The notes under the pieces are model-generated. The model was not told where the DNA came from. It did no database searches and saw only the letters and a program-made list of their open reading frames with translations. Positions 37,701 through 46,920 of a DNA stretch of 64,000 bases are shown here, in pieces (the first letter of the stretch is position 1; each line of letters begins with the position of its first letter). Origin of the DNA: Anaspis maculata (taxonomy: Eukaryota > Arthropoda > Insecta > Coleoptera > Scraptiidae); assembly GCA_949128115.1 (NCBI GenBank), contig OX421966.1, positions 49,287,416-49,351,415 on the forward strand, read 5' to 3'. The position numbers were made by a program, and so were the translations under genes.

Positions 37701-40700
37701 GTGTTCCAACAATCACTGTTCCGCCTACTTTTCTCATTTTGGACGTAACTCCAATAATTTTTAATTTTTTTCATTTTTTTTTGTGGGCGGCAGTTCTTTT
37801 TTCGTGCACCCTGTCCAGGAAATTATTCCCCCTTCTGGCCTTCATTCTGAAGGAACAATCTCTCAACTTGCCAGCTGTATCTTTGATTTCCCGCTTAGCG
37901 TTCGGGTTCTCTTTGACAAGTGCACTAAGCCTTTCGATGCTGTCTAGTGCCTCTCCCCGCACACGTTCAATGTACTCTTTGTACATTTGTGATTGCCTAA
38001 AGATGATATATTGAACTGGAACATACTGTTGGGTGCCATTTCTGGCATTTCTGTGATTGATAATTTGACTGTATTACAGGTGCGAGATCTGCAAGAAATC
38101 TTTCACGCGCAAGGAGCACTTCATGAACCACGTCATGTGGCACACCGGCGAGACGCCGCACCACTGCACCATCTGCGGCAAGAAGTACACCCGCAAGGAG
38201 CATCTGGCCAACCACTTGCGTTCCCACACGAACGACACGCCTTTCCGCTGCGAGATATGCGGCAAGTCGTTCACGCGCAAGGAGCACTTCACGAATCACA
38301 TCATGTGGCACACAGGCGAGACGCCGCACCGCTGCGACTTCTGCTCCAAGACGTTTACCAGAAAAGAACACCTGCTGAACCACGTCCGCCAGCACACGGG
38401 CGAGTCGCCGCACAGGTGTGGTTTCTGTTCCAAGTCGTTCACCAGGAAAGAACACCTCATCAATCACGTACGGCAACACACCGGCGAAACGCCATTTAGG
38501 TACGGTAAAAAGTCGATCACTAACCATGCATTTTTTCTTATAATAATAACAAACACTAACAACCGATCAATACCATTTAATTTTGGTACACTGTCAGCGT
38601 CCGTTCCCACAGGTGCAACTACTGCCCAAAAGCCTTCACGCGCAAGGACCACCTCGTGAATCACGTGCGGCAGCACACCGGCGAGTCGCCGCACAAGTGC
38701 ACGTTCTGCACCAAGTCGTTCACGCGCAAGGAACATCTCAACAATCACATCAGGCAGCACACGGGCGAGTCGCCGCATCGGTGCCACTTCTGCTCCAAGT
38801 CGTTCACGCGCAAGGAGCACCTGACCAATCACGTGCGCATTCACACGGGCGAGTCGCCGCATCGCTGCGAGTTCTGCCAGAAGACCTTCACCAGGAAGGA
38901 GCACCTCACCAACCACTTGCGCCAGCACACCGGCGAGACGCAGCACTGCTGCAACGTGTGCTCCAAGCCGTTCACGCGCAAGGAGCACCTCATCAACCAC
39001 ATGCGGTCGCACACGGGAGAGCGGCCGTTCGCCTGCGGCGAGTGCGGCAAGTCTTTCCCGCTCAAGGGCAACCTGCTGTTCCACCAGAGGTCGCATAACA
39101 AGGGCGCGGCGGCCGACCGGCCGTTCCGGTGTGACCTGTGCGACAAGGACTTCATGTGCAAGGGACATTTGGTGTCGCACAGGAGGTCGCACAGCGGCGA
39201 ACGGCCGCACGCCTGCCCCGATTGCGGCAAGACGTTCGTAGAGAAGGTAAGATTCAGTTATATTATATCTGATTCACGAGATAATCCAAGAGCTCCACGT
39301 TTTGTGCAGTAATTATTTTAATTCTAATATATGGTTGAAAAATGTCGAAGTTACGGAAAAAAACAGTTTTCCTTAATTCAACTTTGAATGAATAAACTTT
39401 ACTGGAGCATAAATGAAGGGATAAAGCCCTACAAGCAGCCACGGCCGCTACGAAAAGAAACAGGCATTAATTAGAAATGCAGAAGAAAGATAAAGTGAGG
39501 CTACGTCGGTCTGTCAATGTTAATTTAAGCTTGGGGACTCCAAAAGATCCAGACAATCACCCAAAGGCATTTCGGCGCGTTCATACATGACAGCAACTAT
39601 ACAGCAGACTATCTCGAGGTATCGGCTGACAGGAAGACAGGATTGGACGGCCTTGGGAAGTAATCATGTTTCGTTATCCGGGGGTTGAAGAGACACGCTT
39701 TGCGCTGTAAATCGTATCCGGCGCGTCGAAAACGCTGCCGGGTCGACGGTGTTCCATCGAAGGTCACGGGACGGTGCACCCTGGTACGCTGCGATGAATA
39801 TCTGCGGCCCGGACGCGGTGTACTCTAGCTCGCTTCCAAAGAAGGCGATGCAGTCGATGAGCAGAGAGCCTCGGAACTGAACGGCATCGGCGGCGTTACA
39901 GCACAAGTGGCTGAAAAAGGTCGGTGCGCTCCAAGAAACGGCGGTGAAATCGTTGAGCAAGACCTCGGGACGAAATGATGTGGCGATTTTACAGCATAAG
40001 CGGCGGCTGAGGCATTCAAGCGCCCTCGAACGGCGATTCCTAATGCAAATAATCAAAAGAAATGAATGCACATGCCGAGAAAAGTGACGCACATTCGACC
40101 TGGTTCTCCTGCAGAGGCCCTGAAAGGTTTTTACTCGCGAAAGTGCGTCATCGAGACCATCGTTTCGCAAAAAAAAACGAAATAGCCTGCGGCTGCCTTT
40201 ATATTCCAGCGTCTCTGAAATATTAGCTTTTCTACGGCACGAATTGCTGCAAAGCATTCACGTTCCGCCTTCGAATATTATCTTTCTGTTTCATTTTATA
40301 ATATTCCAACAGGTATACACCCAAATACAGAAAAATAAATAAATAGATCATTTGAAGAATGAACAAACTACCTACATGTAGTGATCAGTCATTATTTAAA
40401 AAATCCAAAATGAAAGTTCGCAACACATTAAATTTATCAAAAAATATATCACACTTAGAACAATAGCTATAAAAATTATCACAGGTTCTGAACGCTGTAC
40501 TTCTGACTAGAGCGCTGCTTCTTTTAGGGTTACAGAAAAATGTGGACGAATGCCTAGCGTTCATACGAGGCACCAACAGATTAATACGTTGAAGAAGTTC
40601 ATCACAGTCTATCTTGCTCTGTAACAAATTGAACAGAAATCTCACACACAATACAACATGTTTCGCCTTCAGAGATTTGAAGTTATGCCTCGATAATAAT

Positions 40701-43700
40701 TCTTCATTGTCAAATCCGCGGGGGGGATAAGTACCATCCTGCATGAATGAGACATACTTGAGGGACCCTCTTTGGACTGACTCAAGACGCTCCTCGTGTG
40801 TTTTGAATACAGGGAACCAGATGAGAGAAGCATACTCCAGCTTCGAACGAACAAAGCTGCACTACAGGGTTTCGAGACATGCAGCGTTTTATAACTCTCT
40901 ATAGTTGCGGTAAATAAGTTCCGAGTGACAGAAGGGATGAGGAGACAATATCGTCGACTTGGTCAACAAATTTAATCCCGGCATCGAAGACCACTCCTAA
41001 CAGTCTTCCCACACTCGAAGGCCTCCCGCTCCACGGTCTAATCAAAGGGCACCGAATTGGATTTTCTTGTGAAGGTGGTGACAGCACATTCTTTCACGTT
41101 CAAACGGGGTCTGTTGTCACGACACCACCCGCTGACGGAGTCGATACAGGTCTGAAGAGCGAAGCAGTCCTCCACAGTGTTAATCCTTGTGTACATTTTA
41201 AAGGGTGGCGGAAAAAAGATCCAATCGCAAAAGGTCAAAAATAAAAGGACTAAAGCAGAAATGATCAAAAATCCAAAAGAAGTAAAACGCAAAAGATCTC
41301 AAAATACAAATGATCTAAATCACAAAAAATCCAATTAAAGGTCTATTCACAAAAGATCTAAAGCACAAAATATTCGAAGCTCAAAATATCCTAAACATTG
41401 AAGATCCTGAAACAAAAACTTAAAAACCAAGACGTCTTTAACTGGGCCTAATCGGGGCAAAAATCAAGTCAATTTAATTCCGGTGTGGAAGAACCGCCGA
41501 GAAAGAAAAAATACAATTGCTTAAATAAACGGCTGAATGTTGTAGTTGGTAGGTTCTTTACTGAGTTTCAAGACGGTGATGATTATCTTGTTCAATATCT
41601 GAAAAACGTATCGCACAATTTATTAATGGGTACTTAGTTATTGAAAGTTAAACTGCGTTATACTTACCTTCATTTAATCTTTTAAATTTTAGATCTTCTT
41701 AGCTTTCGATCTTTTGTATTTTGTATTTTTGTGCTTTTGATCTTTTGGGATTTGGACCTTTTATCTTTTTGTCCTTTTGTTTTTGACCTTTTGTGATTGG
41801 AGATTTTTTCCGCCACCCCATTTTAAAGTCATCAGCAAAAAGTAACTTTTCGCGGTGAATCTTTTCGACTATATCGTGCCACGATCTTTTTCTCACTAGA
41901 GGGCATACTCACCGGACATCAGACTTGCACTCGGCTAAAGCTCAGGGGAGTGGTCGTGCAGTAAAAATTAGTAGAAAAAAATAAATAAATAAGGCGCCAG
42001 GTAGTTTCTTCCGTTAGCTTAATGTCTGTGTCGGTTTGGAAACTACCAAATACTTACTAGTATAAAATAATGTCTCAGACTTCGAAGTGAATCTTTCTTT
42101 TGGATAGATTAGAGAAGTAAGAATACGTAAGCTCAAAGTAATATTTAACAATTTATTGAATACAGCAGGGTCTTGACCGGAGAGGATAGGCAGACCGGCT
42201 AATGAGGCCGAAACAGCCCTACTGTCGGTTGCACTGAGAAACAAAACAGTTTCGTGCTATCGCAATGAAGCGGATTGCGCAATGGATCCTTTCGTTTAGT
42301 TTACCCTACCTACCTACGTACGTACGTGAAATAGGAAATAGGTTCCGGGGATCGGAATAACGTTTCTTTCGCACGGGATTGTTTTAGCTCCTGATTTGTG
42401 CACTTTCAGTGAATCGAGTTGCTACAAATTACGGCCAATCTAACTACCTCGACGGTCAGGCAACTGACGTCTGCGTTGACATTTTTTTTATAATAACAAC
42501 AAATAAATAAAACAGGTACACTTAGTTCAGATATTGGAATTATCGCTTTTCAACTGGGATAAAATTGGAACGCTCTGACCTTGCAGGAAGAAAGGAAAAC
42601 CATGCGGCACCTGCACCGAACCAAGGTTCTTCTTCTCGGGCTAACACGATGTATCCCAGACCATGCGCGTCCTTCCTCCTTCCAGTCTTCCGCTCAACAA
42701 GCTTGCCGAAGTTTCAGCTCGACTGTTCGACGCAAGATGACAGCCGACGTCACCGATGCTGTATCAGACCAAATCCCAAGAAAACGAGTAGAAATACAAA
42801 TACGAACTAAGTCGAACTAAAGTAAAAGCAGGAAGAAAAGAACCCCTAGAACAAGGGGTTCAATCACGCTCAGGTATGACGCAGAGATGATGTCTCCGGA
42901 ACGTTGAGGCGCTTACAGCGTGAAGGCACTTGAAGGGTGTTAAGGTAGAAACCTATCGAGCTCGTCTGCAATTTATCGGCATCAACAGGCCAGCAAAACG
43001 ATCTCCCCTTTCGCGCTGCAGAAAAACCCCAAAACTATTCCCGAAAAACAAAATCGGTCAACAACCACCTGACATCGTTGCCAAGGACGGTCGGCTAGAT
43101 CGAAACGGAATTTCAGACCGTTACAATCGTCAATATAAATAAGAAACAGAAGAGGACCCCAATTAGCTCCTTGGGGAACCCCGGATGTAGAGACATAAAA
43201 CTCTTGACGCCATGGCATGTGACGCGCTGAACTGTGCCAAAAAGATATGAGCGGAAGAGTTGCAATAGTGAGTCCGAGAATCCAAGCCTGTCCACCTTTG
43301 CCATCAGCAAATTCAGATCCATTTGATCGAACACTTTCGAAATATCAGCACAGATGACGTCAACCTGACCACGGGAATCCAGAGTTTCGGAAACGTAGTG
43401 CGAGAAGATATTTGGTTGTGCAGAACTATTTCAAAGAGCTTAGCAAAGTTTTAAAGGATGGAAATGGGCCCATAGTTCTCGATGGAGGCCAGATCTTCCA
43501 AACTCCGGGAAAAATCGAGTTGGACAGTATCAGGTTGAAAAGATGTTGCAGAGGGTCGACAAGGACACCTGAGCAATCCCGAATGAGAAAACCAGGAATC
43601 ATGTCCACTCCAGCAGTCAGATTGTTGTCATTTTTTTTTTCGACGCCCGCAGTACGTCGTCTCTGGACACCGATGTAGCAGTGATGCAACCATGGATTCG

Positions 43701-44757
43701 ATCGACGAGGCCAGGAGTCGAGATGCCAGAAACATTGGACTATGTAGATGTGAAAACACTGCTAAAGTAAGTGGCAAAAACGTCAGCAGTCGACCTCGGA
43801 TTATCATATTCCACACCATCGGTGCCCCTCAGAAGGCTAGGGATGGAAGATCGACCCCTCCTGCAACGAACGTAAGACCAGAACTTGCGGGGCTCAGAGG
43901 CAAGACTATCCCTCGTGACCCTCATGAAGTCATGAAGCTGTCGTAATCCAAGTGCAGCTGAATTTTTATGGTGGCTCTGATAGCTCTGAATTTCTCTCGA
44001 TGGTACGGAGTTCGATGTTTCTTATAAGATTTGTGCACCTGTTCCTTTTGTCGCAGTAAATGCTTGACCCCATCAAAAAACCAGGGACGTTTCGCCGGGA
44101 TCTTCGCCTCCCCGCAAGTCAGAAGTATGGAACAGTGTCCCGGAAAACTGCGTTCAAAACGGTGTAACTCATCACAAGCTGTATCGATATCAGTTATTCC
44201 GTACAAATGGCTCCAGTCCCAGTCGATCAAGGACAAGGATTCATAAAGTAGTGGAAAGTTTGCTTTTTTAAAATTGAACATCCTGGTCTTGGAGTCGACC
44301 CGAAAGGAACGGCGGGTGATTTTATGGTGAACAAATGAAGCGACTCGACCAACAGATCATATATTGATCTGAATTTGGATTCATTGACTTGAAAATGCAG
44401 ATGATGGTCCTGGAAACTTATTTGAGTGGTTTCTGTTTTGTTCACATACCTAGATACAGCAGTTATATGTCAATTGCTTTTTTTTTACAGGGTAACATGT
44501 TGCGTCATCTCCGCAAACACACGATCGAAAACGGACCCCCTGGCGGACCTGGTGGAGCGTCCGCCTCCGAAATCACCCCCGCACCTCAGCAGCAGCAGCA
44601 GACGGCGGTGGCGGCCAGCCTTCAGATCCCCCAAGTCAGCCAGACGCAGTCATCGCCTGCCGGGGGCATCAACAGCTCCCACTTGCCCATGCACCCGCCG
44701 GTCGGTCATCCCGTCGTAGTCCCCACAGCTAATGGCAACGTCTTGGCCTCATATTGA
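16713..44757 (+). CDS. crol: crooked legs (crol) zinc-finger protein, 18 C2H2 fingers, 8 coding exons, complete
   Basis: The coding exons are 16713-16772, 24434-24637, 28099-28368, 28421-28678, 31758-32707, 38080-38499, 38613-39246 and 44491-44757. They total 3063 nt and 1020 residues, in frame, all GT-AG. Residues 21-88 contain [18 protein letters not shown]. Residues 89-264 are Gln/His-rich. At about 355-375 lies [20 protein letters not shown], matching the conserved pre-finger block of Drosophila crol. Eighteen C2H2 fingers run from about 442 to 942, most with the TRKEHLxNH signature and TGE(T/S)PH linkers. The short tail is Gln/Pro-rich. Drosophila crol likewise has 18 fingers. There it is an ecdysone-inducible nuclear factor acting in metamorphosis, leg and wing development and wingless control. 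Exons 6 and 7 begin at the same codon of a finger repeat, in phase 2. Finger 18 is split by intron 7. Exon 4 has tandem acceptors 9 bp apart (after 28420 and 28429), which would include or omit KLQ. Long antisense ORFs over the finger exons are shadows. Confidence 0.93.
17650..18330 (+). repeat. (GTCT)n island followed by ~115-bp tandem units with GCCGCCAT motifs
   Basis: A (GTCT/GCCC) run at 17658-17720 is followed by about four imperfect units. Each carries the motif CATCTTGGNNGCCATATTGA, then a CTTATTAGTGGAACGATTTT segment and a CATGAAACTTG segment. The same units recur at 21.7, 53.4 and 57.2 kb. It lies in crol intron 1. Confidence 0.7.
18965..19205 (+). repeat. Dispersed repeat with (GTCC)n core
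   Basis: The repeat reads TTTAGCGCACTTTTCCAATA, then (GTCC)n at 19019-19045, then a segment with TTTGATCCGCCGTTTTGAAT. The upstream part matches the reverse strand of 55.66-55.71 kb, so this is a shared element rather than a simple microsatellite. Confidence 0.6.
20477..21689. mobile_element. 1.2-kb full-length foldback element, CAGGGTG family
   Basis: The ends are CAGGGTGATTCATGAGTGAC and its inverse, flanked by TA on both sides. The arms pair from the ends to near the centre (about 21065), including the 430-bp outer parts and an imperfect inner part around CAAAATCGAG. Reading frames on either strand are mirror copies of each other, so no transposase is encoded. The terminal motif and TA flanks suggest a Tc1/mariner-like non-autonomous element. 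It lies in crol intron 1. Confidence 0.8.
21700..22100 (+). repeat. Copy of the GCCGCCAT tandem-unit repeat
   Basis: About three units carry GATCCGCCATTTTGAATTTC or TTGCCGCCATATTGAAATCT. They end in the shared tail CACTAATCCTTCAAAAAAGA followed by GCGCTACTGAGCCTCATGCC, a tail also present at 53.3 kb and 57.65 kb. The repeat abuts the CAGGGTG foldback. Confidence 0.65.
23148..23626. mobile_element. Diverged foldback related to the 51.6-kb CAGGGTG element
   Basis: The inverted arms share with the 51648-52230 element the GAGATACAGCCCTTCAAAGT segment, the AAAATATGAC-like segment and the central GGTCACCTTAGG segment. The CAGGGTG termini are not recognisable here, so the copy is older or truncated. 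It lies in crol intron 1. Confidence 0.6.
25516..25730. mobile_element. Foldback MITE in crol intron 2
   Basis: The 215-bp element has arms of about 75 bp: AGGCCATCCACAATGATGTT on the left and its near-inverse ending GGACGGGCTAT on the right. The arms contain a TTAATGTTAACGTAATGTTA palindromic core. No ORF. Confidence 0.7.
26027..27141. mobile_element. Nested foldback complex with an inner CAGGGTG element (26385-26977)
   Basis: The outer arms are CGCATGAGGTCAAAGACAGA at about 26036 and the inverse at about 27134. Middle arms CAACTGAAGATATCTAT lie at about 26267 and the inverse at about 27090. Inside them is an element with ends CAGGGTGTACAAAAGAAGCT and AGCTCCGTTCGTTTCTTTGA...CCCTG. The left arm has about 200 bp of extra sequence. 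Confidence 0.65.
27535..27735. mobile_element. Short foldback MITE, ends ATGACGGCTTTACAG
   Basis: The inverted arms include GTATGTCGCCGGCGACA and its inverse TGTCGCCGGTGACATAC. It is about 200 bp long, non-coding, and lies in crol intron 2. Confidence 0.6.
27852..27961. repeat. Small inverted-repeat element, ends GGCGAATTCAC
   Basis: The termini GGCGAATTCACCTGG and CTAAGTGAATTCGCC are inverse copies 110 bp apart. No ORF. It lies just upstream of crol exon 3. Confidence 0.45.
30134..30376. mobile_element. 243-bp hairpin MITE with perfect ~92-bp arms in crol intron 4
   Basis: The arms begin GGGCCGTATTCATACCTCGC and are identical inverse copies for about 92 bases up to a short AT-rich loop. 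The absence of mismatches suggests recent insertion or ongoing arm homogenisation. No target duplication was established. Confidence 0.8.
30563..31393. mobile_element. Foldback element with nested inverted arms, ends CAGGGTTATTCAAAAG
   Basis: The outer ends are CAGGGTTATTCAAAAGTCCG and the inverse, ending AATAACCTG. TA flanks both sides. An inner diverged pair (GGGTTACTCTAAAGTCCGGA at about 30848 and GGACTTTTGAGTAACCC at about 31111) repeats the same sequence, so the element is a palindrome containing an older copy of its own arms. It lies in crol intron 4. Confidence 0.7.
32758..33297. mobile_element. CAGGGTGTTTCA foldback MITE in crol intron 5
   Basis: The ends CAGGGTGTTTCAGTGATGGT and the inverse lie between TATA copies (32754-32757 and 33298-33301). 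The inner arms include CAGACTTCCCATCAAAAACC. The central part contains a smaller inverted pair, CAGTGGCGTAGATAT and ATCTACATCACTG (about 33012-33092). It begins only 50 bp after the exon 5 donor. Confidence 0.75.
33965..34900 (-). pseudogene. LINE ORF2 remnant (endonuclease start, RT N-part, C-terminus), internally deleted
   Basis: The remnant reads from [11 protein letters not shown] to the endonuclease segment [15 protein letters not shown], then the RT segment YGFRKGRT (about 34610-34634) and [10 protein letters not shown] (about 34510-34540). It then jumps to the C-terminal region with [18 protein letters not shown] and HTIFHC (about 34120-34250). The RT catalytic Asp-Asp region is missing. 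Stops occur between the segments. Confidence 0.7.
35165..36555. other. AT-rich insertion splitting the LINE, unidentified
   Basis: About 1.4 kb separates two halves of the LINE zinc-knuckle region. No ORF, terminal repeat or known family was recognised in it. Confidence 0.4.
36560..37986 (-). pseudogene. LINE ORF1 (gag-like, CCHC zinc knuckles), frameshifted
   Basis: Three reading frames follow one another: 37986-37771 (helical N-terminal part, [16 protein letters not shown]), 37737-37162, and 37165-36863 ([17 protein letters not shown], then an [13 protein letters not shown] segment). Frame changes fall at an A-rich run near 37775 and near 37165. Downstream, the CYRCWKKGH and [10 protein letters not shown] knuckles are readable near 36690 and 36620, with an in-frame stop between them. 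This matches the gag protein of R1/LOA-type LINEs, which binds RNA. Confidence 0.7.
38500..38612 (+). other. crol intron 6, between fingers 10 and 11
   Basis: The intron is 113 bp, with donor AG|GTACGG, acceptor CCCACAG|GTGC, and phase 2. It has the same phase and finger position as intron 5. Confidence 0.85.
39594..39850. repeat. GC-rich dispersed repeat, copy 1 of 2
   Basis: About 255 bp are shared in direct orientation with 51110-51351, including GAGGTATCGGCTGACAGGAA, GAAGAGACACGCTTTGCGCT and GCTGCGATGAATATCTG. The minus strand of both copies reads FFGSEL(E/A)[13 protein letters not shown] without a stop. A protein-coding transposon origin is therefore possible but unproven. It lies in crol intron 7. 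Confidence 0.65.
41203..41818. mobile_element. Mutator-like MITE with 9-bp target duplication, inside the LINE
   Basis: The termini are GGGTGGCGGAAAAAAGATCC and the inverse, ending CCGCCACCC. Direct 9-bp copies of CATTTTAAA flank it at 41194-41202 and 41819-41827. A 9-bp duplication is typical of Mutator-like elements. The interior is AT-rich, with degenerate ~20-bp units around AAAAGATC and its inverse, and has no ORF. It was inserted just after the FADD codons of the LINE reverse transcriptase. Confidence 0.85.
41900..43000. other. Unidentified block within the CR1/jockey-like LINE
   Basis: This roughly 1-1.2 kb separates the RT box near 43130 from the FADD box near 41845, which in intact LINEs lie some twenty residues apart. 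No ORF or terminal repeat could be assigned, and the exact borders are uncertain. Confidence 0.4.
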
Positions 44758-45023
44758 CGCCAACAGCGCAGCCCCGGCATAGTATTCCCTCCTATGTAGA
44801 TTAGATTTGAACAAAAAAAAAACATTTAAAAACGAAACGTGAGACGAGGAGGGGGGGGGGCTGTGTAACGTTCGCACCCGGAGGACCGCCATGTTAACCT
44901 GGGAATTCTGCAGTGATTTTTTCAAGTCCTATGTTTATTTTACTTATTTATTGTTATGAATTTTAGACTCTTGTGTCATCTGTCTGTTACCATATGACGA
45001 CTAAGTTTTAAGTGATAACTGCA

Positions 45024-45159
45024 CCTGGGGTGCGATTCTCGAACATGTTCGAAAAGTTTTCGTATACGAATTCTCCTTTCCGACAGCCCAAGTGCGCACG
45101 AAACCAAGGAGATTCGTATACGAAAAGTCATTCGAATAACTCGACAATCGCGCCCCTGG
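45024..45159. mobile_element. Hairpin MITE in the crol 3' UTR
   Basis: Imperfect inverted arms run from CCTGGGGTGCGATTCTCGA to the inverse, ending CGCCCCTGG. The best-matched core is TTTTCGTATACGAAT and its inverse ATTCGTATACGAAAA. It is 136 bp and non-coding. Confidence 0.7.
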
Positions 45160-45276
45160 CATTGTGGTACCAGTTCCCAATGAATCCTTTGGAAGTTATG
45201 GCAGCCTCTGTGTTGAGGACATTTTGGTTGTTTCAGTTACACAGATTCTGTGGGCTCAATTTTCGGTTGTATACAC

Positions 45277-45380
45277 GCCCGGCGTAAGTAGGATCACCAT
45301 AGTAAAAGCGTAACAAGCGAATTGGACCAATCAGGTTGCCGTATTCGGCAACTTACGTCGGTCTTGACTTAACGCCGGGC
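45277..45380. mobile_element. Short inverted-repeat element, ends GCCCGGCGTAAGT
   Basis: The termini GCCCGGCGTAAGT and ACTTAACGCCGGGC are inverse copies, with an internal CAATCAGGTTGCCG segment. It is 104 bp and sits in the crol 3' UTR. Confidence 0.6.
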
Positions 45381-46914
45381 TATAGCCTACTCGAAATTGA
45401 ACCGTGCGTCGTTGAACTATTCCGCGATCAATAGGGCATGTTTATGCAAAAAAAACAGAAAAGAGTAAGGTGCGAATATCAGTGCAATAATAAAATTTGG
45501 ATTTTAAAGCCTTTATATCCACCAGTCAGTGGTATGGGAAATCTGCAATACTGTCTGCCTTATTGTGAAAGATCAACCCGTTTTCGAGTGTCAGTCGCAC
45601 AAACTCGTAGTTTTTTTGGTGATGTGATTTCTGTGAACTCACTGTGGACATAATATATGAACAAGTCCTTGAAATGCGATCGACAGTTTTGCGAGTAGCT
45701 TGACCAAATCATTTGATTACGTTTCAAGCGCGAGTTGTATTTCGCGGATTATTTCCTAAACAAGTGAACAACTTCGTCTTTTTGGACGACAAGACCTTAT
45801 CGTAATTTGTAGGAAATATTCTCCCAAAATCTAGTCTTGGAAAATACTGCCAGTCGTCAAGCTGTTCATCAGAAACTAATCCAGCCGCCCCATCAGCATA
45901 TCATTTGACTTTTTATGGACCACCTCTAGTGCGATCATTTACCTCCGTGATATTACTAGGGCCTGTGATTATGGATTGTAATTAGCGAAAATCATGGCGC
46001 TATCATTGCCAAATTCAGGTAAATCTCTCATTTGATCTTTAGGTTATATTTGCTCTTAGAGTTGACTGAATAGTCCAAGAGACGCGCAACTAGTTACATT
46101 TTTTGAATTGGTATTTGCTTTGGCAAGATATTCCAGCTGCGACCCACGAAGTGAGGTGAGAACTGCGGTTTTATCCTGAGGAATTTTGCAGAGAAGCAAA
46201 CTGATATACGAAAACAAAGCCCTTTCAGTACGTTACCAATTGCAGCTGGTGTAGAGCTGGAATCGAAATCTGCTTTGTACTAGGGTGAGTATGGTGTCAC
46301 CTGGCCAAATTAAATAAGAAATTTACGTGAAGTTGGCAAGTGCCAGTGCAGTGAAGACATTGCATCTAAAACAAACGAACTCAGTAAAGATACACGACGT
46401 CTTAGTTGCTGTGATATCCTTTTGTTTCATGGGTGCTGATTTCTGCCAATCGCTGACAGATCGCCGCCACCAACGTTACGAGAAAGCCGGAAATCATTAA
46501 AAATCACGTCGAACTCCTCATCTCACGTCTCCAATCTCGAGTTTGCTTGACCAGCATATCACTCTTCCAAATCCTCCTAGCTAAAACCTGTAAATACTTA
46601 GAGCGACGCGTATTTTGTACTTACCAGGCTGTTTTGATTTTCTTTTATATGTAAAAGAACCGAAGGCCTATTTCGCTGAACTATTTGACCAATAAGAATA
46701 TATCGGTTTTTGTATTTGTAATATTAATGAGAAAAACGGATGCCATTTTGTAAAAGCGTGTGATGATATTAGATAAAAAGTAAGTCGGTGTGATTCTGGT
46801 GCTATGAAAAGACGAGACACAAACATGGCGTCCACTGTATCATATTGTACCGAAGCTTGCTGAAAACACTATGTAAATACAACAACAATAATACTAATTA
46901 TGAGAAACTAAACG

Positions 46915-46920
46915 AATAAA
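46915..46920 (+). terminator. Candidate crol polyadenylation signal (AATAAA)
   Basis: Canonical hexamer in an AT-rich 3' UTR. Confidence 0.4.

Larger units (their letters stand above)
33800..37990 (-). mobile_element. Decayed R1/LOA-like non-LTR retrotransposon (LINE), antisense to crol
   Basis: The 5' to 3' order on the minus strand is: a gag-like ORF1 (37986 to about 36560), an unrelated insertion (about 36555-35165), the ORF1 end with a CPWC zinc-knuckle piece (about 35140), the ORF2 start [11 protein letters not shown] (about 34893), fragments of endonuclease and reverse transcriptase, and the typical C-terminal region (34490-33965). Several frameshifts and stops and large internal deletions are visible. 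The element is therefore dead. It ends about 90 bp upstream of crol exon 6. Confidence 0.75.
40385..44400 (-). mobile_element. 5'-truncated CR1/jockey-like LINE, antisense to crol, interrupted twice
   Basis: Minus-strand fragments follow in order: [15 protein letters not shown] (44281 on), [15 protein letters not shown] (about 43890), a linker with [15 protein letters not shown] (about 43580), [11 protein letters not shown] and the RT box [20 protein letters not shown] (about 43190-43130), LLFADDFKM (about 41860-41828), then [14 protein letters not shown] and the thumb and C-terminal parts down to 40385. An unidentified block (about 41900-43000) and a 616-bp MITE (41203-41818) split the RT. 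Several frameshifts are present. The truncated 5' end lies about 90 bp upstream of crol exon 8. Confidence 0.75.

Noticed and set aside
38464..39210. 248-residue minus-strand ORF
   Set aside because: It is the complement of the crol zinc-finger exons; the plus strand has 18 canonical C2H2 fingers with correct splice sites.
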